Under the pieces are notes generated by a model. That model was given only the letters and a program-made list of their open reading frames with translations, made no database searches and was not told the DNA's origin. Below, in pieces: positions 17,826-25,634 of a DNA stretch of 64,000 nucleotides. The stretch spans positions 1-64,000 of the forward strand of contig CAKKQC010000030.1 of NCBI GenBank assembly GCA_919901855.1, written 5' to 3'. The position numbers were made by a program, and so were the translations under genes. Each line of letters starts with the position of its first letter. The first letter of the stretch is position 1. Source of the stretch: a bacterium (GTDB taxonomy: Bacteria > Oederibacteriota > CAKKQC01).

Positions 17826-18940
17826 CCCGCACCGCCCTCGTCGTCGGCGGCGGCCCGGCCGGCACCAGCGCCGCGCTGGCCTTGCGCGCGGCCGGATTCG
17901 AGGTCGTCCTGCTCGAACAGCGCGACCACTGGGCGGGCCGGGTCTGCGGCGCCTTCCTGAGCCCCGAAGCCGTCGCGAGCCTCTCGGCGCTCGGCATCCT
18001 GGACGCGATCCGGAACGCGGGCGCCGCCGACGTCGAGGCCGCGGTCGTGACCGCGCCATCCGGAAGCACGATCGAGCTCCCGGTCCGGGAAGGCGGCGCC
18101 GGCGCGCTCGCGCTCCCGCGCCACGCGCTCGAGGACACGCTCCTCGAACTCGTCCGGCGGGCGGGCGCGACGGTCGAGATGGGCACGCACGGCTCCTCGG
18201 TCCGGTGGGAGGACCCGGACTGGGCGGTCGACATCCGCAGCGCACAGGGAGGCCAGGGCCTTCGCCGCGCGCGGCTCGTCGTCATCGCCGACGGCCGGTT
18301 CACGATCGCAGCGCCCGTCAAGCAGAAACCAACGGCGGGATGGTTCGGGTGGAACGCCTCGTTCCGGGGCGTCCCCGGGAAGCCGGGCGCGCTCTCGCTT
18401 CATCTTTACCCGGGCGGCTACGTCGGCGTCCTCCCGTTCGCGGACGGCACCGCGAACGCGTGCGGGCTGGCATGGTTCCCCCGCGGAATCGGCCAGCCGT
18501 GGCAGGCAGTGTGGGAGCGCGTGCTCGACCGCTCGAAGCCGCTGCGGGATCTCATGTACGCCGCCGAGCGCATCGACGAGTGGCGCGGCGTCGGCCCCCT
18601 CCCCTTCCATCGCGGTATGAGGTCCAGCTTAGGTCCGCTCCTGGCCGGAGACGCGGCCGGCATCGGCGACCCGTTCATGGGCGAGGGGATCGGACGCGGA
18701 CTGGCGACCGGCCCGCTGCTCACGAAGACCTTCGCGGCAACCGGCCCCGACGATCCGGCCGCGATCCGCCGCGGGTACAACCGCGCGTGGAAGGCGCGGT
18801 ACGCGCGGCGCCAGTTGGTCGGCCGCGCCGCCCGGCGCGTCCTGCGGAGCCCCGTCCTCGCCCCGGCGGGAATTCGGCTTCTGATGCTCGGCTCACCGCT
18901 CCTGCGCCGCCTGCTCCCCCTCTTCCACGGCCCCCGGTGA
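17822..18940 (+). CDS. FAD-dependent oxidoreductase (geranylgeranyl-reductase/hydroxylase-like)
   Basis: A 372-residue flavoprotein starting with GTG, giving an immediate dinucleotide-binding strand: ALVVGGGPAGTSAAL at residues 5-19. VCGAFLSPEA at about 41-50 and the second FAD motif LLAGDAAGIGDPFMGEGI (about 273-290) are typical of the GG-reductase/PHBH group. It is the last gene of the type III polyketide operon (GTGA overlap with the methyltransferase) and probably hydroxylates or oxidises the polyketide product. The transcript would run into the long hairpin at 18957-19016. Confidence 0.85.
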   Translation: MTRTALVVGGGPAGTSAALALRAAGFEVVLLEQRDHWAGRVCGAFLSPEAVASLSALGILDAIRNAGAADVEAAVVTAPSGSTIELPVREGGAGALALPRHALEDTLLELVRRAGATVEMGTHGSSVRWEDPDWAVDIRSAQGGQGLRRARLVVIADGRFTIAAPVKQKPTAGWFGWNASFRGVPGKPGALSLHLYPGGYVGVLPFADGTANACGLAWFPRGIGQPWQAVWERVLDRSKPLRDLMYAAERIDEWRGVGPLPFHRGMRSSLGPLLAGDAAGIGDPFMGEGIGRGLATGPLLTKTFAATGPDDPAAIRRGYNRAWKARYARRQLVGRAARRVLRSPVLAPAGIRLLMLGSPLLRRLLPLFHGPR

Positions 18941-18956
18941 GGGGACGCCGGCGGTG

Positions 18957-19016
18957 AGGGGACGTATTTAAGTAATTAAGTTACGGGAGTAACTTAATTA
19001 CTTAAATACGTCCCCT
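18957..19016. repeat. Perfect 28-bp inverted repeat with GGGA loop (REP/MITE-like hairpin)
   Basis: Left arm 18957-18984 and right arm 18989-19016 are exact reverse complements, with a 4-nt loop GGGA. The arms begin AGGGGACGTATTTAAG and are AT-rich, unlike the surrounding GC-rich DNA. It fills the gap between convergent genes and its end overlaps the stop codon of the gene at 19015. A 13-bp direct repeat (cggtgaggggacg) occurs at 18935-18947 and 18952-18964. It could terminate transcription from both sides; its composition suggests a mobile palindrome of the type spread by REP-associated transposases. Confidence 0.95.
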
Positions 19017-19449
19017 AGGCGGGGCCGATGAGCTTGATCTTGCGCGCCTCGTCGAGCTGCCGCGCCATCGCCAGGCTCTCGCACACGAGGATCGCGACCT
19101 CGGCCAGGTAGAGGACCTGGCTCCCGTCCTCGAGGTGCCCGGCCCGGGCCGGCTGTTCCTTCATCGAGACGACGACGTGCAGGTGGGGCTCGCCGTCCGC
19201 AATCACGCCGTTGAGCGCCACCAGCTCCAGGGGCCCTTCGATCGAGCAGAACACGTCCTGCGGGGGAAACCCGACGTGGTCGACGTAATGCATACGGCAC
19301 GACTTCAGCGTTCCCGCACCCGAGATCACTGCCCCGTTCCGGATGCCCCTCGTGGCGATCGCCTTCTTGAGTGACTCCAGGAGCATCTCGTCCGGCGCCA
19401 GCCCCACAACCACCATCTCCATGGGCCCCTGGCCCGACATGATCTTCAT
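19015..19449 (-). CDS. PPC-domain (DUF296) DNA-binding-type protein
   Basis: A 144-residue protein matching the plants-and-prokaryotes-conserved domain. It contains LLESLKKAIATRGIRNGAVISGAGTLKSC (about 24-51), a PHLHVVVS strand with two histidines (89, 91) and ARAGHLEDGSQV with His105, which together form the usual metal site of bacterial PPC trimers. The function of bacterial PPC proteins is poorly known; regulation is often proposed. TAGTAT (19462-19457) ends 7 nt before ATG and there is no ribosome site, so the mRNA may be leaderless. Its stop codon lies in the right arm of the long hairpin. Confidence 0.85.
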   Translation of the reverse strand: MKIMSGQGPMEMVVVGLAPDEMLLESLKKAIATRGIRNGAVISGAGTLKSCRMHYVDHVGFPPQDVFCSIEGPLELVALNGVIADGEPHLHVVVSMKEQPARAGHLEDGSQVLYLAEVAILVCESLAMARQLDEARKIKLIGPA

Positions 19450-19456
19450 ACCCCCA

Positions 19457-19462
19457 ATACTA
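19457..19462 (-). promoter_or_regulatory. -10-like TAGTAT before leaderless start 19449
   Basis: The hexamer ends 7 nt before ATG 19449; no Shine-Dalgarno sequence fits between. Confidence 0.5.
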
Positions 19463-19524
19463 CCCTGACGCCACCCCCGGCGTCTGGAAACCGCCCCCCC
19501 GGGTAGTGGATAATCCCTCACGAC

Positions 19525-22500
19525 ATGGACACCCCCCGGTACCGTCTCGACGCCAACCAGGACTTCGTGATCGAACACTACAACGATGCCCCGCCGTTCG
19601 CGAGCTTCCTCCCGGGCATCGCGGGCCCCTGGGGCGTCCCCATGTGGACCTTCTACACGAACCGTGGCCAGGGCATCGCCTCGTTCGGCGTCCTCGACAA
19701 GGACGGCTCGATCATGGAGTTCCAGCCCGCGAACAAGGCATACCGGTGCACGGCCCTGCTGGGGTTCCGGACCTTCCTCAAGGCCGACGGGAAGCCGTGG
19801 GAGCCGTTCGCCGAGGGCACCGGCCTGCCGTCCGAGATGCGGACCACGCCGCACGACCTCCGGCTGACGGAGCGGAATCCCTCGCTCGGCCTCACCGTCG
19901 ATGTCGAGTACTTCACGGTCCCGAACGAGCGGTTCGCCGCGCTCGCCCGCCGCGTCCGGGTCACGAACACGTCAGGCAAGGCCCGCGCGATCGAGATCGT
20001 GGACGGGATGCCCGCCATCCTCCCGTGCGGCCTCGACAACGGCACCATGAAGACGCTGACCAACCTGATCCAGGCCTGGTGCTCGGCCGAGCGGCTCGAG
20101 CGCGGCGTCGAGTTCTACAAGACGAAGACCGCGCTGGGCGACGTGACCGAGATCCTGACCTTCCGCCGCGGCAACTTCTACGCCGCCAGCCTCTCCCACC
20201 GCGGGCGCGAGAGCCGGCCGGCCACGATCGTCTGCCCCAAGCACGTCTTCGGCCCCGTGACCGGGTTCGAGACGCCTAGCGCGTTCTTCAAGACCACCCG
20301 CTTCGTCCCGCCGAAGACCGAGCCGCGCGAGGGGTTCATCCCCTGCGCGTTCTCGCACGCCGCCGTCCGCCTCGCGGCCGGCGAGTCGTTCGACCTCGTC
20401 TCCTACGTGGGGCAGGCCGAGAGCCCCGACGCGATCCGGGCCATCGCGCGCCGTGCGTGCCGCCGGAGCTTCTTCGAGGCGAAACGCGCCGAGAACCGGC
20501 AGGTCATCGCGGACCTCACGGAGCGGACCAGGACGGTTTCCGCGTCCCCGGAGTTCGACCAGTACGTGCGCCAGAACTTCGTGGATAACGTCATGCGGGG
20601 AGGGCTGCCCATCGACGTCGCGGGGCGCCCCTTCTATGTCTATTACCGCGCCCACGGCGACACGGAGCGGGAGTACAACGACTTCAAGACCGTGCCGTCG
20701 TTCCTCTCGGAGGGCAACGGCAACTACCGCGACATCAACCAGAACCGCCGGAGCGACAACTTCTTCCACCCGGGCGTCGAGGGGATGAACGTCACCCGGT
20801 TCGTGAACCTGCTCCAGCTCGACGGGTTCAACCCCCTCGTCGTCCGCGGCCGGTTTCTCGTGATCGAATCCCGAACCGCCGCCGCCCTGCTCAGAAAGCA
20901 CCTGCGGTCCCCGTCGGACAGCGTCATCGGCCTCCTGACCCGGCCGTTCGTGGTCGGGGCCGTGCTCACGCGGGTCGAAGAGGAGGGCCTGCGCTACCGG
21001 ACGTCGCGGGAGGCGCTCGCGGGCGCCCTCCTAGACGCCGGCCGGCCGGTCGAGGAGTCGTTCTACGCCCAGGGCTACTGGACCGACCACTGGTTCTATA
21101 ACACGGACCTGCTCGAGAGCTGCGAGGGCGTCCACCCCGAGCGCATCCGCGCCATCCTGCACCGGAAGGATTGCACGTACTACGACAACGCCTGGGTGGT
21201 CGCGCCGCGGAAGGACAAGTACGTCCTCAAGAACGGGCGGATGTGGCAGTTTGACGCCGTGCGCGAGGACCGCGAGAAGCGGGCGATGATCGACGCCCGC
21301 CCGGAGGATCGCAACCTGGTCAGGACGAAGTACGGTAAGGGCGGGGTCTACCGGACCACGCTCGCGGCCAAGCTCCTGTGCATGGTCGCCAACAAGGCCG
21401 CCTCGCTCGACGCGCAGGGCATCGGGATGGAAATGGAGTCCGAGAAGCCGGACTGGTGCGACGCCATGAACGGGCTCCCGGGCCGGTTCGGGTCCTCGCT
21501 CTCGGAGACCCTGGAGCTCAAGCGGTTGTGCCAGTACCTCCTCAAGCACCTGCGGCCGGATGATTCCATCGGTCTCGCGGTCGAGGTCAAGGCCCTGCTC
21601 GACGGCGTGGTCCGCGAGATCCGGACGTGCCTCAGGACGAATAACTCGTTCGCGTACTGGGACCGGACCTACACGCTCAAGGAGGCCTACCGGGCAAGGA
21701 CGCGGCTCGGCGTTTCGGGCCGGGACGTCGCGGTGACCGGCGAATCCGCCATCGCGGCGCTGGAAGCCGTCGTCGCCCTGTGCGACCTCGGCACGAAGAA
21801 GTGTCTCCGGAAGTACGGCACCTACGTGACCTACTTCATGAACGAGCCGACCCGGTGGACGCCCATCAAGGGCACTCGGACGGCGAAGATCAGGGCATTC
21901 AAGCAGATTCCCCTCCCGCTCTACCTCGAGGGGTTCGTCCACGCGCTCCGCACCGAGGGCGACCGCCGCATCCCGGCCATGGTCCGGAAGAGCGGGCTCT
22001 TCGACCCCAAGCTCGGCATGTACCGGGTCAACGCGCCGCTCGGGAACTTCACCAACGAGATCGGGCGGGCCAAGACGTTCCCGCGAGGCTGGCTCGAGAA
22101 CGAGTCCATCTGGCTCCACATGGAGTACAAGTACCTGCTCGAGGTCCTGCGGGCCGGCTGTTACGAGGACTTCTTCCGCGACTTTCGCAAGTGCGTGGTC
22201 GCGTTCCTCGACCCCGCCGTCTACCGCCGGAGCATCCTCGAGAACTGCTCGTTCCTCGTCGGGTCCGGCTACCCCGACCCCGACCGGCACGGGGCCGGCT
22301 TCGTGGCGCGGCTCACGGGCGCCACGGCCGAGTTCATCGACATCTGGGTGAGGATGACGAGCGGCAAGTCGCCGTTCACGCTCGATAAGGACGGAGTCCT
22401 CCGGTTCCGGCTCTCGCCGGTCCTGCCCGCGTGGCTCTTCAAGGACGGCGTCTTCGAGTTCCGGTTCCTGGGCTCGATCGATGTCACGTACCTCAACCTC

Positions 22501-22656
22501 TCGCGGAAGAACACGTGGGAGGGCCTGCGTCCAATCTCCTACCGGATCGTGACCGCCGGCGGGGAGACCACGGTGGCCGGCGAGTCGCTCGGCGAGTCCT
22601 GGGCTTCCCGCATCCGCGACCGCCAGGTGATGCGGCTGGTCGTCACGCTGGGATAG
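19525..22656 (+). CDS. GH94-like glycoside phosphorylase-family protein
   Basis: A 1043-residue protein built like cellobiose-phosphorylase relatives: an N-terminal beta-sandwich (GPWGVPMWTFYTNRGQGIASFGV onward), then an (alpha/alpha)6 barrel. Asp643 in PDWCDAMNGLPG lies where the catalytic general acid DWND of GH94 is found (here DWCD). Unlike standard GH94 enzymes (about 800 residues) it is long and has no obvious partner. If active it would cleave a beta-linked glucoside or glucan with phosphate. There is no signal peptide, so it is cytoplasmic. GATAAT lies 10 nt before ATG. It leads the carbohydrate cluster up to 29151. Confidence 0.75.
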   Translation: MDTPRYRLDANQDFVIEHYNDAPPFASFLPGIAGPWGVPMWTFYTNRGQGIASFGVLDKDGSIMEFQPANKAYRCTALLGFRTFLKADGKPWEPFAEGTGLPSEMRTTPHDLRLTERNPSLGLTVDVEYFTVPNERFAALARRVRVTNTSGKARAIEIVDGMPAILPCGLDNGTMKTLTNLIQAWCSAERLERGVEFYKTKTALGDVTEILTFRRGNFYAASLSHRGRESRPATIVCPKHVFGPVTGFETPSAFFKTTRFVPPKTEPREGFIPCAFSHAAVRLAAGESFDLVSYVGQAESPDAIRAIARRACRRSFFEAKRAENRQVIADLTERTRTVSASPEFDQYVRQNFVDNVMRGGLPIDVAGRPFYVYYRAHGDTEREYNDFKTVPSFLSEGNGNYRDINQNRRSDNFFHPGVEGMNVTRFVNLLQLDGFNPLVVRGRFLVIESRTAAALLRKHLRSPSDSVIGLLTRPFVVGAVLTRVEEEGLRYRTSREALAGALLDAGRPVEESFYAQGYWTDHWFYNTDLLESCEGVHPERIRAILHRKDCTYYDNAWVVAPRKDKYVLKNGRMWQFDAVREDREKRAMIDARPEDRNLVRTKYGKGGVYRTTLAAKLLCMVANKAASLDAQGIGMEMESEKPDWCDAMNGLPGRFGSSLSETLELKRLCQYLLKHLRPDDSIGLAVEVKALLDGVVREIRTCLRTNNSFAYWDRTYTLKEAYRARTRLGVSGRDVAVTGESAIAALEAVVALCDLGTKKCLRKYGTYVTYFMNEPTRWTPIKGTRTAKIRAFKQIPLPLYLEGFVHALRTEGDRRIPAMVRKSGLFDPKLGMYRVNAPLGNFTNEIGRAKTFPRGWLENESIWLHMEYKYLLEVLRAGCYEDFFRDFRKCVVAFLDPAVYRRSILENCSFLVGSGYPDPDRHGAGFVARLTGATAEFIDIWVRMTSGKSPFTLDKDGVLRFRLSPVLPAWLFKDGVFEFRFLGSIDVTYLNLSRKNTWEGLRPISYRIVTAGGETTVAGESLGESWASRIRDRQVMRLVVTLG

Positions 22657-22682
22657 CCGGGACAAGGTATAACAGTGGCGTT

Positions 22683-24755
22683 ATGGATGCCGCGTCGACC
22701 CTCGTCGCCCTCGTCCTCCACGTGACCCCGGCCCTCGCCGCGCCGGATCGCCTGCCGGTCATGGCCCCGGGCGGCCGCCTGCACCACGGCCAGGACCCGC
22801 TCGAACTCAGCCGGACCGTCACGCTCCCAACCCCGGGCGTCTGGTACCTCTGGCTGAAGGTGACCGCCCGCGGGACGGAGCCGCTCGTTGTCGAGTACGA
22901 CCTCGACGGCGCGAAGCCCCGCCACCGGCCCCGCGCGCTCATCCCGATCGAGACCTACGCGAAGTCGCAGTGGATATCCAACACGCTCATGCCCGGGTTC
23001 CGGGCCGAGGTGCACGTGGCGAAGCCGGGGGCCCATGTCCTGCGGCTCAAGGTCGAAGGCGAGGGAGCGGACCTCGTGGTCGAGAAGATGGCGCTCACGC
23101 TCGCCTGGTCGGCCGTCCCCAAGGGCGACACGCTGGATCATCGCGACGACCCCGGCGGCGGACGGGCGTACTTCCCCGCCGACGACCTCGAGGCGAACGG
23201 GTTCCGGGAAGGCTTCGAGCTGCCCCCGATCACGGCGGTGCGCCGCTACCACGTCGATGCGGACGCCGGGGACGACGGCCGGGACGGGCTGACCCCGGCG
23301 ACCGCCTGGAGATCGCTCGCAAAGGCCAATGCCCGCGTCTTCGAACCCGGTGACGCGCTCCTGCTCAAGCGCGGCGGAAAGTGGCTCGGGACCATCTCCC
23401 CCGCCGGCAGCGGCACGGCCGGCGCGTGGATCACGATCGGCGCCTACGGCGACGGCCCGCGGCCCCTGATCGACGGGGGACCGGACAGCGCGGTAGACCT
23501 GCGCGATGTCTCATACCGCGAGATCCGGGACATCGAAGTCACGACCGATCCGCTGGGCGGGGGGTTCGGGATCACGGTCACGGCCAACCGCCCGGGTCCC
23601 CGGCCCAAGGGGCTCCGCATACTCAACATCGTGGCCTCGGACTGCGGTAATGCCGGGATACACGCGGGCGGGACCTGGGACGCGAACGACGGGATCGACG
23701 AGATCGTCATCGAGAACTGCCTCGCGTTCCGGAACCGCGGCGCCGGGATCGAGATCTACGGGTGGCACCAGGGCGGGTGGCGCGACGGGATCGTGCGCAA
23801 CTGCACGGCTTGGTCGAACGGCGGGATGGGGGGAATCTATGCCTGCTCCGGCCGGCACATCCTGATCGAGAACTGCCGGACCTACCACAACTATTTCCTC
23901 GGCACGTGGTTCTGGAACGCGCTGAACGTGACGATGCGTCGTTGCGAGTCGTGGCGTTGCCATACGAGCGGCGAGCGCGGGGGGTTCGACCTCGACTACC
24001 TCGTGAACGCCTCCGTGATCGAGGACTGCTACTCGCACCACAACGAGCACTACGGGTTCATGCTCATGGGGAACGGCAACCAGCCCATGATCGACGTGCC
24101 CAAGGTCAGCCGGCACAACCTCGTCCGGCGGTGCCTGGCCGAGGACGACCGGCCGCCCTTCTGGATCATCGAGACCTTCGAGGACTCGATCGTCATGGAC
24201 AACATCGCGCTCGCGACCGGGAAGGGAATCGCGGCCTTCGAGGTATCGGGCTGGCCGGACGGAATCCAGGACGGCGGATGGCCCGCCCGGTGCGCGTTCA
24301 CGAACAACGTCATGTGCGCGCGCGACGGCGCGGTGCCGCTCTCCGTGGACGACGAGCCCACGCGGCTGGCCAACGTCTTCGACGGCACCTGGCTCTGGCA
24401 GGCCGCGCGGGACAAGCCCCTGGTCCAATGGGGCGGGACGAACTACAACCCGGCGGGCTGGGGCGTGAAGTCCCCGAAGCGCCCCTGGCGCCGGTTCACG
24501 ACGATCGGCGCCTACCGCAAGGGTACGGGCCAGGACGCCCACGGCGGCGCGGGCGATCCGGGATTCGCGGGTAAGGCGTGGCAGGGCGCCATCGGGCTCG
24601 GCGCGCTCGAGACCTACCGGCCGAAGCCGGGCGGCCCGCTTTCGAAGTCCGCGCGCGCCGCATCCCCCGTCACGGCCGAGTGGCTCGCCGCCCGCGCCAA
24701 GTACCTGACCGACGCCCCCGGCCTCCCCGACATCCCCCTCGCCCCCGCGCCCTGA
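22683..24755 (+). CDS. Secreted right-handed beta-helix protein
   Basis: A 690-residue protein. It has a short signal peptide (TLVALVLHVTPALA), an N-terminal ~160-residue beta-domain, then RRYHVDADAGDDGRDGLTPATAWRSL, the usual entry of pectate-lyase-like helices. Repeated coils follow (IEIYGWHQGGW, RNCTAWSNGGMGG, IENCRTYHNYF, IEDCYSHHNEHYG) to about residue 570. Such folds act as polysaccharide lyases, hydrolases or epimerases; catalytic residues cannot be assigned here. TATAAC at 22668-22673 precedes ATG by 9 nt, although the gene is only 26 bp after the GH94-like gene and may also be read from it. Confidence 0.75.
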   Translation: MDAASTLVALVLHVTPALAAPDRLPVMAPGGRLHHGQDPLELSRTVTLPTPGVWYLWLKVTARGTEPLVVEYDLDGAKPRHRPRALIPIETYAKSQWISNTLMPGFRAEVHVAKPGAHVLRLKVEGEGADLVVEKMALTLAWSAVPKGDTLDHRDDPGGGRAYFPADDLEANGFREGFELPPITAVRRYHVDADAGDDGRDGLTPATAWRSLAKANARVFEPGDALLLKRGGKWLGTISPAGSGTAGAWITIGAYGDGPRPLIDGGPDSAVDLRDVSYREIRDIEVTTDPLGGGFGITVTANRPGPRPKGLRILNIVASDCGNAGIHAGGTWDANDGIDEIVIENCLAFRNRGAGIEIYGWHQGGWRDGIVRNCTAWSNGGMGGIYACSGRHILIENCRTYHNYFLGTWFWNALNVTMRRCESWRCHTSGERGGFDLDYLVNASVIEDCYSHHNEHYGFMLMGNGNQPMIDVPKVSRHNLVRRCLAEDDRPPFWIIETFEDSIVMDNIALATGKGIAAFEVSGWPDGIQDGGWPARCAFTNNVMCARDGAVPLSVDDEPTRLANVFDGTWLWQAARDKPLVQWGGTNYNPAGWGVKSPKRPWRRFTTIGAYRKGTGQDAHGGAGDPGFAGKAWQGAIGLGALETYRPKPGGPLSKSARAASPVTAEWLAARAKYLTDAPGLPDIPLAPAP

Positions 24756-24759
24756 TCTC

Positions 24760-24790
24760 GGTTTGAGGTGCCAAAATGGCACCTCAAACC
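24760..24790. repeat. Hairpin family copy 1: 14-bp stem, AAA loop
   Basis: Arms 24760-24773 (GGTTTGAGGTGCCA) and 24777-24790 are exact reverse complements. It shares the pattern TTGAGRTKCCA-NNN-TGGMAYCTCAA with copies at 24811 and 25608. Confidence 0.9.
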
Positions 24791-24810
24791 CCAGTCGATC
24801 GGCCTCTCCC

Positions 24811-24839
24811 ACTTGAGGTTCCAGATTGGAACCTCAAGT
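24811..24839. repeat. Hairpin family copy 2: 13-bp stem, GAT loop
   Basis: Arms 24811-24823 (ACTTGAGGTTCCA) and 24827-24839 are exact reverse complements. Relative to copy 1 the G-C pair inside the stem has become T-A on both arms, so the stem is preserved. Confidence 0.9.
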
Positions 24840-24858
24840 CACGGGACCTCGCGAACTC

Positions 24859-25275
24859 TTAGGCAAACGGGTTCAGAACCGCGATCCCGCATCCCTCGAA
24901 ATCGGACGCATTCCGCGACACCACCGTCAGCCCGTGAACAGAGGCAGTCGCGGCAATCAACATGTCGGCCTGTGACCTTGTTCGCCCCTTCCGCCTGAGA
25001 GAGCCCCGCAGATCTCCGGCGCAACGGGCAATCTCCTCGGTCACCGGGAGGACCACGCATCCCCGCCTGAGGAAAGCCTCAAACCATTCTGCCATTCGTT
25101 CGTTCGGCTTCCAGGAGAGCCCGTAGCGCACCTCCTCGACGGTCACCACGCCGATCCCCGTCTTGAGCACGCCCACAGCCCACGCCGCGACGCCCGCGTC
25201 GGGCTCGGGCTTCAGGAGCTCACTGAGGACGTTGGTGTCCAGCAGATGCGCGATGTCGTGATGCAGTGAAGGCAT
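24859..25275 (-). CDS. vapC: VapC-type PIN-domain toxin
   Basis: A 138-residue PIN-domain ribonuclease. Acidic residues are Asp13 in HLLDTNVLSEL, Glu47/48 in VTVEEVRYG, Asp104 in SQADMLIAATA and Asp125 in SRNASDFEG, the set that binds the catalytic metal ions. VapC toxins cut tRNA or rRNA and are held inactive by the partner antitoxin. The start at 25275 lies inside the antitoxin gene (56-nt overlap in another frame); a later CTG start just before LDTN would reduce the overlap. Confidence 0.9.
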   Translation of the reverse strand: MPSLHHDIAHLLDTNVLSELLKPEPDAGVAAWAVGVLKTGIGVVTVEEVRYGLSWKPNERMAEWFEAFLRRGCVVLPVTEEIARCAGDLRGSLRRKGRTRSQADMLIAATASVHGLTVVSRNASDFEGCGIAVLNPFA

Positions 25276-25546
25276 TAGGGCGGTCACGGCGTTTCGGGGT
25301 CTCGAGGACGTATCCTTCCCGCCGGCATATCTCACGGCCCTCCGCGAACAACTCGGCCAGGGTCGCGGATGACTTGCGGAGCGGGCGCTTGGCCAACTCC
25401 CGGTATGCATCGGGACCCACGACAACTGCAGCGACTCGTTCACGGTTGTAGACCGGCTGGGGCTCCCGCACGGCCGACTTCATCAGGTCGGCGAATCTCC
25501 GCCTGGCCTTCGCCACGGTCCACTTAATGGGCATTCCCTTGCGCAT
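25220..25546 (-). CDS. Phd/YefM-type antitoxin
   Basis: A 108-residue protein with the Phd/YefM N-terminal DNA-binding pattern (WTVAKARRRFADLMKSAV, then PVYNRERVAAVVVGPDAYREL), followed by a flexible C-terminal half (LAELFAEGREICRREGYVLE) that would wrap the toxin. The ATG at 25546 lies 1 bp from a perfect 12-bp inverted repeat that is the likely operator; an in-frame ATG at 25534 is an alternative. The gene runs 56 nt into vapC, longer than the usual 1-4 nt overlap, so translation of the two is tightly linked. The pair forms a toxin-antitoxin module. Confidence 0.85.
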   Translation of the reverse strand: MRKGMPIKWTVAKARRRFADLMKSAVREPQPVYNRERVAAVVVGPDAYRELAKRPLRKSSATLAELFAEGREICRREGYVLETPKRRDRPNAFTASRHRASAGHQRPQ

Positions 25547-25547
25547 G

Positions 25548-25585
25548 GTTCATGTACATCATGCCAGATCAATATGTACATGAAC
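25548..25585. promoter_or_regulatory. Operator of the toxin-antitoxin operon (12-bp inverted repeat)
   Basis: Arms GTTCATGTACAT (25548-25559) and ATGTACATGAAC (25574-25585) are exact reverse complements 14 nt apart, directly upstream of the antitoxin ATG. Each arm contains the smaller palindrome ATGTACAT. Phd-family antitoxins repress their own operon through such sites. Confidence 0.75.
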
Positions 25586-25607
25586 AACGGGGTGAGCCAG
25601 CGCGTCA

Positions 25608-25634
25608 CTTGAGATGCCAGAATGGCATCTCAAG
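25608..25634. repeat. Hairpin family copy 3: 12-bp stem, GAA loop
   Basis: Arms 25608-25619 (CTTGAGATGCCA) and 25623-25634 are exact reverse complements. It carries a G-to-A change in one arm with C-to-T in the other relative to copy 1. It overlaps the stop codon of the gene that ends at 25630. Confidence 0.9.

Larger units (their letters stand above)
24756..24858. other. Convergent intergenic region holding two hairpins
   Basis: The 103-bp gap between the beta-helix gene and the toxin gene contains no reading frame I can support. It is mostly occupied by the two related hairpins listed separately. Confidence 0.8.

Noticed and set aside
18957-19016. CRISPR repeat or tRNA-like element
   Set aside because: One palindrome only, no spacers and no cloverleaf.
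19690-22660. Large antisense frames opposite the GH94-like gene
   Set aside because: GC-rich DNA leaves the opposite strand open; the products are Arg/Val/Asp-rich with no domain.
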